From positions 248,001 through 312,000 of the forward strand of contig JACVRA010000364.1 in the NCBI GenBank assembly GCA_019828545.1: a DNA stretch of 64,000 bases, written 5' to 3'. The first letter of the stretch is position 1. Each line of letters starts with the position of its first letter. Under the pieces are notes generated by a model that worked only from the letters and a program-made list of their open reading frames with translations, did no database searches and was not told the DNA's origin. Of the stretch, positions 55,658 through 64,000 are shown in pieces. This stretch comes from Paracamarosporium sp. OC-R06-R3 (Eukaryota; Ascomycota; Dothideomycetes; Pleosporales; Didymosphaeriaceae). Made by a program: the position numbers and the translations under genes.

Positions 55658-56621
55658 ATGGCTGCATTTAAGCTACCTATCGAATCATCAAAGAATGATG
55701 TCTACGACTTCATATCACCATATGTCGGAACAAAAGGTGCTGCCAATGGGAAAAGCGTTCTTATCACCGGCGGAGGTACAGGTATTGGCGAAGTAGGTGT
55801 TGTAGTTTTTACTTTACCAGAGACAAAGGACTGACTTCTCGCTCAGACCATGGCGAGATACTTCGCAATCGCGGGAGCTACTCAGATCGTACTCGCTGGT
55901 CGACGCCTTCAGCCACTCGAACAGAGCAAGTCACAAATTGATGCCCTTAAGCTACCAGTTAATGTGATATCTGTGCCGACGGATATCGCTGACCCAAAGT
56001 CGGTGGAGAATCTCTTCACAAAATCCGGACACGTTGATATCCTCGTCAATAACGCTGGGGCTTACGGCCAAGATGCGACAGTAGAAGAAGGAAACGTTGA
56101 CCTGTGGTGGACTGCTTTCGTGAGTCGTGTATTGTTGTCCCGTTTATCATAGCTCAACTTAACAGGAAGTCAACGTCAAAGGAACGTATCTTGCCACTCA
56201 AATGTGGCTGCGTAGCCTCAAAGGCAGAGCTGGCGTGGTACTGAACGTGTCATCCCGTGCTTCGTACGTTACAGTAGCCGGGTTAAGTTCCTATCAAACC
56301 TCCAAATCAGCGTTGAACAGATTCACGGAGTTCATTCACAAGGAACATGCTGAACAAGGCGTTGTTGCAATCGCATACCACCCAGGAGGTATTCCAGGCA
56401 CTGGCATCGCAAATGAGACACCGGAGTGGCTGCAAGCTTTATTCAAAGATACGCTGGAGCTTGCCGCTGCTACAGGCGTATATCTTTCGACTCCGCGAGC
56501 TGCTTTTCTGAGTGGACGGTTTGTGAATGGAAAGTGGGACATGGAAGAGTTAGAAAAACTCCAGGATACCATCATCGCGAATGACCTCCTTAAGATGCGC
56601 GTTGTGGGCATCGATGACTAA
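55658..56621 (+). CDS. Short-chain dehydrogenase/reductase
   Basis: Exons 55658-55792, 55847-56119 and 56166-56621 encode 287 residues, with introns 55793-55846 and 56120-56165 in phase 0. Residues 37-44 (TGGGTGIG) bind the cofactor, LAGRR in the second strand suggests NADP(H), VDILVNNAGAY, NVSSRASYVT and the catalytic YQTSK (Tyr179/Lys183) complete the set. HPGGIPGTGIA replaces the usual PG motif. The C-terminal LSGRFVNGKWDMEEL is common in fungal SDRs of secondary metabolism or detoxification, but no cluster surrounds it. The substrate is unknown. Confidence 0.92.
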
Positions 56622-57690
56622 GGCGCTTCATTAGGCAACACCAAATCATTGTATGGCTAAGGCTGTTAGTCCCTATAATCGAATCACGATAATCGTACAG
56701 ACCTTCAGATACTGTTAACGTTAGTTACATGTCTGGAATATTCATTGTACATATTGCCTAGAGTACACCGTCACACCGATAAATCTAAGACATTTTACTT
56801 TGCTACGACTAATACCGTCAAGTTGGCTTCACCCACTAATTTTTCTTTACATTAGTACAGCCTATGTCGGCTGGTACGCTCCTACTTTCCCTGTCCTTGT
56901 CGAATTCACTTACTCCAATCAAAAGCCACTAGTGGTCCATCACCGCACATCGCCACCTCTACCTATCGAAGCACTTATTCAGATATGAATTTAGGCATAT
57001 GAACTCTCTGTGCTTCAAGAGTGGCACCCATCTATATCTTGTAACAACAACGCTGTCCTTCATCATAGATTCCCATCTGATTCATACGAGGAGGAACAAG
57101 CTCGAAATGGTTGACGATGAAGTGAGATGGCGCTGCGATCTTCGGAATACACTCAAAAGCATGTCATGGGGTGAGTTTTAGAACGCTATTCGTCAAACGT
57201 TCAACTGAGCTGGGAGAACATAATCTTCGTGAAAGCTGGGTCTGTTTCACATAGCCGCACCAAATTGAACCTTACCCTAGTAGCAGCTCTTTGGAATACT
57301 TCCTCATATGTTGGCCCTACCGGACTGTGGGGATGGTGCAAGACGGCTGTCAGCAGCGAGTTTAACCATTAAGGCAAGAATGTGAGACTCATCCAGTCTA
57401 ATGAAGAATCAGTTGAAGGGGTGGTCTCAATGACCCGTGTGCAGTAGCCTGAATAGAAACGTATATCACTAGGACAAATATTATGGATCGCTCAAACGCT
57501 GTACAAATGAATTCGCTGATGATATCATCGATCATGTTTAAGTTGGTGTAGGTCCTAAGCCTACCCAACAGGTAAATATATATACAAGAACGAGATTTGG
57601 AAGGCACGAATGCCTTAGATAGAAAGTGAGGTCCTTGGACCAAGTAGACTACCGATCTCTACGAATGATGCGATGTGCATCAAAGCTCGT
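56622..57690. other. Convergent intergenic, 1.1 kb without supported gene
   Basis: 3' flanks of the third SDR and of the mucin-like secreted protein. AT-rich with short frames only. Confidence 0.45.
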
Positions 57691-60105
57691 CTAGTACGAA
57701 CCGTAGACGGGAACAGCGGGAGCCGCCGACGATGAGGCAACTGTGGTAGACACAGCGGCCTCGGTTGCGGGCTTGGTTTGAGTGAGGAATCCGCTGGGAG
57801 CAGGGAAGCCGCCAGTGGGGCGACCGCCAAAGCCGCCACTAGGGAACGGGAAGTAGCCCGTGGGACGAGGACGGCCACTGAAGCCGCCACTGGGGAATGG
57901 GAACCAACCGCTTGGGGATGCACCAGTAGGGTATGGCTGATGCTGAGGACGGCGGCCGGTGCCTGATGGGATAGGATATGGGGGGCTGCTGAAGCCCGTC
58001 TCGGGGGTGGCTACAGGTGATTCTGGGGATCCAGAGGAAACGGGTGCGCTGGGCTCGACAGGCTGGACAGCGGAAGAGGGCGTGACAGTCTGAGATTGTT
58101 AGCTGACTTCTTCTACGAATGAACGGTGTGTACTGACCACGGTGACTACCTCCTTCTGGACGACCGTTGTGGTGGCGACAGGTGCGCAGACCTCGAAGCT
58201 AGAGATAATGGTGGGTTCCGGCGCCAAGGAATCAATGAGTGAGGCCGGGAGCGAAGCCGTAGCGACCGAAGACGTAGGCTGACCGGAAGCTGTGCTAGAC
58301 TGCACAAGGATTGAGCTCTGGAAAGCGTCATAGGTAGTGGTGGTGGGCGCAGGAGTAGCGGCGGCGGCACTGCTTGAGCTGGCAGCAGGGGAAGAAGCTG
58401 CAGGAGCACCAGAGCTTTCGAAGATCAGGGATGGCAACGCACTATCGGCATCTTCTGCAGCAGCGGTGGAGGATGCGGCAGGGACAGCAGCGGAGGTCTC
58501 GGTGATAGGGGCGGCAGTAGAAACACCTACCTCATCGACAGCAGTGACCGCGCTCGATACAGGAGCCTTGACCGAAGACTGGGCAGCCGATGTAGTAGGG
58601 GCCTTGCTTGAGGCGGCTGGAGCAGCAGAGGTGGCAGGGGCAGAGGAAGCGACAGCGGAAGAAGAGCTGCCAGAGCCAGATCCAGACCCACCGTTGCTCA
58701 TGCAAGCAAAGCTAATCTCTGAGACACTGTCTGCCCTCTTGAACCAGCCCTGGCTGGCAGCGTTAAGGCTCCAGTCCATATCGACGTAAGGCCAGCAGAT
58801 CCTGCCATCGCTCATGGTGACCATGTCGCCAGCAACGTAGACGTTGGTGCTCTTAACGGCCTCGCCGACCTTTTCGCCGTTGTTGACAAGTTGGAAGTAG
58901 GAGCCAGTGAAAGTGCCTTCACAACCGAAAGCAACGAGCGGGCAGTTGGGCTCGGCGATCTCCTCCCAGGTGACAAGGGCACTGCTACCGTCGAAAGCAG
59001 CAACGTGAGCGTTGGAGTGATCAGCAGTACCAGTGGTGATCCAGTTGACTTGGTCATCGCCGGAACCACCAAGCTCCTGGGTAGCCTCCTCACCGATGAG
59101 AGTCTTCTTGTCTGAAAAGCGTGCGATGGCGACGTTGCGGTTGGCGGTACGGTTGACAGAGTGGGTGTACGGAGCACCAAGCCAGTCGTTAGTGGTGAGA
59201 TCCTTAGCACCCTTAGAGACCCAGGTGAAGATGTATTCGTCGCTGTCAACGAATCGCGCAAGATTGCTGTACGAACCACTCATTCCACCCATGGCCTCGT
59301 TCGACGCACCGTTGGTGACGTTCTCGTTTGAGATGCGGACACCAGACATGTACTGGGTCTCTGTGTTCAGCCAGATGTTTCCTTGGTCTTCGGCGCAGAT
59401 GCTGGCAAAAGGAGCCTCGTCGGCGGCCTCGAAAGCAATACCAGTGTTATGGGAGCATCCAAATCCGTTGCTAGTAGCGCCGGCTATCTGTTTTAGGGAG
59501 CCATCATCGGAGACATACTGGATAGTGTCACCGAAGTGGCCACTGGCAGATCCATCATAAGCCGTGACGACAAAGTAGGCACCGTACGTCTTCGCGGTCT
59601 CAGAATAAGCAAGGTCACCATTCAGGTCAGGAGAGGCAGTGTGGCCGCTGCTGTTTTCGACATCTGGGCCACCAAGATAAGTCTTCCAGGGCTGCTTCCC
59701 GGAAGCATAGCGGTAGAGAACTGCGACTGGATCTGTTACGCCAGATACAGCCTCGTTGGTGAGAAGGGCGAACCCATCGTTGTGGGCTACAAGTCCACCA
59801 GCTTCCTTACCACCGGTCACGGTGACAGCATCACCGACTGCAGCGAAAGTGGAAGGGTCGACTTGCTGGATGTGCACGTCGGTCTCGCTAGCATCTAGGT
59901 AGGCGAGGTAAGCAGACTTGCCGTCCGGTGAAACAGCGAAAGGTGTGCGGCGATGGTGAGGGTAGCCCGTCCAGTAGGCGTCCTTGACTGGGCTGAAGCT
60001 AGACGAGAGCGACAGAGACCCAACATGAGTCTCTAGGCTGCTCTCAGAAAGCGCCGCCGACACCACGGCAGCGAAGAGGGAAAGAGTGAAAGTCGAGTGC
60101 AACAT
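57691..60105 (-). CDS. Large secreted protein: propeller-like domain, mucin-like linker, PSGGF-rich tail
   Basis: Exons 60105-58138 and 58089-57691 encode 788 residues; the 48-nt intron (GTCAGT..CTCAG) keeps frame and extends the protein by 133 residues past the stop in the unspliced reading. A signal peptide (MLHSTFTLSLFAAVVSAAL) leads into about 460 residues of repeated beta-rich segments (AYLAYLDASETDVHIQQVDP, ALLTNEAVSG, YIFTWVSKGAKDL, ALVTWEEIAEPN), resembling a beta-propeller. Then comes about 180 residues of Ala/Ser/Thr/Val repeat, surely O-glycosylated, and a Pro/Gly/Phe tail with two PFPSGGF copies and related GGF/PSGF units. It is probably extracellular or cell-wall bound. I do not recognise a named family. 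Confidence 0.85.
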
Positions 60106-60534
60106 GGTGCAGTCGGGTCAGATATACAAAAAGAGTGACAAGAAACGAACGACCAGCGATCCTAAAAGAGTGACAGAAACGGAATGGTTCAGAAGCCCGT
60201 GGAGAGAAAGAGATGGGCACGCTTCGGAAGACAACCGTCTTATAGCTGGCTGGCATTAAAATGACGCATCGTGCCATGCAGTTCCAGGCCCAGGGCTTCT
60301 GGCCCGACCACAGGTGGCATGGCGGACACGGTGCCGTATGTTTATTGAACGGGTGGAGTCGGGAAATCCGCTCTCCTTTTTGTGGCAAGCGCTTCCAAAG
60401 TTCAATGGTGGAAAGTTCGGCAGTATGATTGCATTTGTTTCATAACGTTTCGCTAGAAGGAGATCACACGTGACACACCGTGTTGGGTTAGCCGATTGCC
60501 ATGATCGCGCCTTGTCACGTTTCAAGTGGCGCCT
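60106..60534. other. Promoter of mucin-like gene and 3' flank of HET gene
   Basis: Both flanking genes are on the minus strand. No supported gene. Confidence 0.45.
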
Positions 60535-62617
60535 TCATGCAATTTGGACCTCTGCCTCCTTTGCACTTTGAAGGATTTCAGTGCCCGCCGCGAAGCTCCC
60601 CAAGCGATTCCAGCAATCTGGTTCTCGACGTGCAAGGCCGAGAACGAGACCCGCAATCCATGTGTCATACCGTGCGATGCCCAAGCAAAGCACAGATGTT
60701 TTGAAATCCTGGGGAACATCGCCGCATTTCGCTCTTCGGATGGCCTGTTCCGCGTAGCCGGAGGCACTACTCACCGCGTCCTCCACGAGGAGACAATCGT
60801 TCTGTATAGTGATCGCATTGATACCCTTTATGAGCAGAACATACTGCCATATGCCTTCTCTTTGGGTAGAGAGCAGTGTTGTATGCATTGTAGGCCCGAG
60901 GACGTTAATTGTTGCATCGGAAAGAGCACCAAGTGGATTCAAACCGATGATCGAGACAGATGAAGAGACCAGGGTGGTTAATGGCACAATGGCGTGGCGT
61001 TCGTCCTCGTCCGGGGACGTGAAAGACACAGGGGCATCCAGGCTTGCCCACGAAAACGTAGGAGCTCGGTATTTGTCCAATGAGAAATAATGCGCGTCGG
61101 GCATCGCGGCTGTAGACGTCGACCAAAGAAGATCGAATGCAAGGTTTCCTTCCCAAAGTCCAGCAATGTATTTTGACGATGTGGCTTTCTGAATCTTGCC
61201 AGCAATGCCCGATATTGCTGGTAATTTGTCATTCCGGACGGTCAAGTTTCTCCGAGAGTACTGCTCTACGACGCGATGCCAGGCATCCCATACCGCTTCG
61301 GGATGCCTGTTCAACTTCATTGTCGCTTTTGGAATCAATGCAGGAGTGGTAGGCAGCGCTTTTCGCGAAGGTGAGCACTCACAGCGGAAAGACGTTTTGC
61401 ATTCGAAGAGCAACTCTGTATTTGAGTAATGGAGGATCCTCGTGCTAAGAACATGCTCTTGCAGTGCCCAGGCTCTTGTGGTCAATGGGCCAATCAAGTT
61501 TGCCGGATTTTCTCCTTTACTGCTTGGATGGTGATCTTCGATTCTTCTTGCGCGTATCTCTGCCAAACTGCCTGTCGTACTCTGAAAAGTGAGCTTTATC
61601 GGCTTCTCTCGTTCTCGTAGACAACGGGCACTTCCGTCAGCCGAAGCTGTTGCTGATATCGTGATATAACTGTTTTCGTAGATATTTCCCATCTTGAAAG
61701 ATTCGGTCTCCCAATCGCGGGCTGAGTCTTGTATAATGCAGAGTGAGTCGATCCAGATATAGCGCAGTCCCAGCTGCCTTGTAATGATGATGGCATCTTG
61801 AAATAATGGAGGTAGAGAATTGAATGGAATATCGTACGACAAACTCTTCCAATTTGCCTTCGTGGTCGTGAGGGACGGGCCCGCTCCCCAACAGTGAGAG
61901 AGCGCCGCGTACTCCAACGTCTTCCCCTGAGTATCGATCAGACGGATGGGAGCAGTTACACGCCCAACGTCAAGCAAGCGCTTTGGTGCGGATGTAGATG
62001 ACTTTCGAGGTAGATTGCACGCTCCATGTTTTGCATTCGTAAGGCAGTCCTGAATGCATCTCCTCGCAAAATTGAAAGTATCGTCTGAACCAGAATTCAA
62101 CGGAATTCGGTGGGCGGTTCCAAGAGTTGGCCAACTGCGGGATGCTAGAGGTTGTTAGTGATATGTTGACAGATATCTACAAATTATCAAAGGGAAAACT
62201 CGTGGCCGCTCGCATTAGGAGCAGCAATCTGTCCACTTTGGAAGTAAACCTACATCTAGTCGTATAAATTTTCACGAGTTCACCTCTCCACTTCTCTTGG
62301 TCAAGTCCAACTTTGATAGTACCTTTCTCCTTGATGTCGACATTGACCCTTTGTCTGGTCCCTCTCCAACCGTCAAAGAATGCGTCAAGCGCTTGGCATA
62401 AGACACTGCAGTAGCGACACCCACCTTCTCTTGGATCTCCGGTTCTTGACAGGTCAAACGCATCTAAGACAAGAGACAACCTCGCAAGGACTCCCTCTGT
62501 AGATTCTGTGCTATAGACAGAGCTAGAATGGCCACGCGGGTTCAGATTATGGCACATCCGACACAAGTTATAGCGCGGATGGGTGGATGTTTTCCGCAAG
62601 GGCTTCGTGGAAAGCAT
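60535..62617 (-). CDS. HET-domain (heterokaryon incompatibility-type) protein
   Basis: Exons 62617-62254 and 62144-60535 encode 657 residues. The first 120 residues form a cysteine-containing N-terminal region (LCRMCHNL, CRYCSVLC) typical of Pleosporales HET proteins. The HET domain begins at YAALSHCWG (200-208), continues with YIWIDSLCIIQD and SYITISATASADG and ends at TTRAWALQEHVLSTRILHY with a following ELLFEC. HET domains drive cell death when incompatible strains fuse, and related Toll/TIR-like folds suggest NAD-linked signalling; most HET genes have no proven role. No NACHT, ankyrin or WD repeats are attached. The intron (62253-62145) is 109 nt, longer than usual. Confidence 0.92.
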
Positions 62618-63622
62618 CGCACCTTATGACAGTTTGATTCAGCCAAATTCAAGTACTTGTCTCATTCCGAATTAGATAAGCGAGTGATTGTGACGGACAA
62701 TATGATGGTCGAGAAGATGACGTCGTACGGTGTGTTGAGCAGCGCAAGACAATATACGGCGTGTGAGATTATCCGCGCTGTACGCTAGTACAACAATAGG
62801 TTTAGCGAAATACTAAATGTGAAATGCACCAGGGTGGCACCGAAAGGCTGACGCCAATGTTTCCTCTCGCCACAATGTTGTCCAACAAGCAGATTAACGC
62901 GAGCTGGCGTGTAACAGAGTACGCGCCCCATGACTCGTCCTCACCCTACAGCCAAGACTTTTCATAGTGCACTGCGCACAGCGTGTTCCGTATACAGGGA
63001 ATCGACTTCAGCAAATCGTTGCTATGGTCGTGCTATACTTTTCGAGATCGGAGGATTCGATTACGCGCTACTAAAATTACGTTGAGGGCGTTACGCCTGC
63101 AGGTACCGCAGTAATATCAAAGCAGCGTCTCTACGAGCCACATCTTGGCCTTCTTCATCTTCGCCACATGATTGGCCACTGCTGCTCCCAGTCGATTGAG
63201 CGCTTCGCGCCTACAAGCAGAAGAATGAGGCGAAAACCAAAGTTTTGGTGGCTCGTGCGTCGTAAGCTGTTCGCCTGGGAAGCCAAAAACGTGCTGTGTT
63301 TTGGGAACAGCGGCTACGCGGTGGACGCATTGTTCGATATGGCGTATAGCGTAGCGCGGTTGGCTTCATGAGAGCGCTACGCGGATGCGGCTGTTCGTTG
63401 GTTGATATTTGGGGATGAAGTCTTAGTGGTCTCGTTGCTTTTAGTAGCGGTGCAAATATTGTCAGGCAACACTAAACAAAGGCATACATAAAGCTCTAAA
63501 TCTTTGCATGGAGTCTTCTTTACTAGAAAACGTCTCTTTCATTTGATTGCTTCCAGCTGACTTCTCTTCCATCGCTATCCTTCACCCGATCTATTTTTTT
63601 CAATATTTAATAATTCCTCATT
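62618..63622. other. Intergenic, 1 kb without supported gene
   Basis: Divergent interval between the HET gene and the secreted protein. A 67-codon plus frame at 63168-63371 is not conserved-looking. The last 120 bases are pyrimidine-rich leader. Confidence 0.45.
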
Positions 63623-64000
63623 ATGTATTTGAGGTTCTTCGCCTTTACTATTTTCTACTCTTCAGTACTCGGGGCCGACTTCTCACAAATTATCTCACAT
63701 GACTTCGGTGCAATGCTAAGACGGGGTGAGGCTCTTGCAAAACGTCAAGGCTACTATCCTTCCTCTACACCATGCGGCTCGGGTACTACTTGCGCAGAAG
63801 CGTGCGGAGCAGGGCAAGTAGAGTGCTCTGCTGACGTTGGTCATGGGGTCTGTTTCGACCCGACGTTGGCCCATTGCTGCCCTGATGGCTCTGGATGTAA
63901 GCTGTACTCAATTACTAAATCATCAATACGCCTATTAACCCCCAGGTCAGACTCATGTGACAGCGGATACTTCTGCTCTTCTGACGGGCAAAAGAATACT
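63623..64000 (+). CDS. Secreted cysteine-rich protein, N-terminal part (cut by window edge)
   Basis: Exon 63623-63896 and the start of exon 2 (63951-64000) give 108 residues before the edge. MYLRFFAFTIFYSSVLGA is a signal peptide. After a KR pair near residue 45 the mature part is cysteine-rich: PCGSGTTCAEACGAGQ, VECSADVGHG, HCCPDGSG and, after the splice, YSCDSGYFC. The acceptor at 63950 rather than the AG at 63944 was chosen because it restores the CPDGSGYSC...GYFC pattern seen in Pezizomycotina surface proteins. Many such proteins carry a Ser/Thr stalk and membrane or GPI anchor farther on; that part is outside. Function unknown. Confidence 0.8.
   Translation, partial: MYLRFFAFTIFYSSVLGADFSQIISHDFGAMLRRGEALAKRQGYYPSSTPCGSGTTCAEACGAGQVECSADVGHGVCFDPTLAHCCPDGSGCKLYSITKSSIRLLTPRSDSCDSGYFCSSDGQKNT

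Noticed and set aside
1..64000. CRISPR array, rRNA genes or complete transposon
   Set aside because: No regularly spaced direct repeats, no 5S/18S/28S-like sequence and no intact transposase or reverse transcriptase frame were seen.

Overview
The window is nuclear DNA of a filamentous ascomycete. Protein matches and gene style point to Pezizomycotina, most likely a dothideomycete of the Pleosporales type, although the order is an inference. The evidence is closely packed genes on both strands, short introns (mostly 45-75 nt) with GT..AG ends and CTAAC-like branch sites, and fungal-only families (HET, Zn2Cys6, BTB and F-box proteins, DUF1749, UPF0662, GPI-anchored proteins). I re-joined exons by hand. 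Every multi-exon model listed as a CDS keeps frame across its junctions, except the kinase-like gene at 46.7-47.6 kb, which has a frame break.

Layout: 0-9 kb holds a cut-off unknown gene, a small basic protein, a short-chain dehydrogenase (SDR), a BTB-like protein, and a divergent pair made of a succinate-semialdehyde-type aldehyde dehydrogenase and a second SDR. 9-25 kb is mostly housekeeping: an NCBP3-like RNA-binding protein, a nuclear-type peroxiredoxin, a large acidic unknown protein, MICOS subunit MIC12, a secreted S41-type protease, a DUF1749 hydrolase and phosphopantothenoylcysteine decarboxylase. 25.2-28 kb is a gene-poor, AT-richer island with a decayed gene whose stops all fit C-to-T change and a degenerate telomere-like tract. 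28-46 kb is again housekeeping: an aldo/keto reductase, ribosomal protein P1, UPF0662, a SET protein, TRAPPC13, a DENN-domain protein, a GPI protein, and COX18/ALG11 sharing a 207-bp promoter. 46-64 kb is more accessory: a kinase-like gene with a frame break, an F-box protein, a Zn2Cys6 regulator, a phosphoesterase, a third SDR, a large secreted mucin-like protein, a HET-domain protein, and a secreted cysteine-rich protein cut by the right edge.

There is no obvious secondary-metabolite cluster, CRISPR array, rRNA or convincing tRNA gene. The most unusual signals are the decayed gene beside telomere-like sequence, a frame-preserving intron inside the C1 zinc finger of the DENN protein, the frame break in the kinase-like gene, and the tandem duplication in front of the DUF1749 gene.
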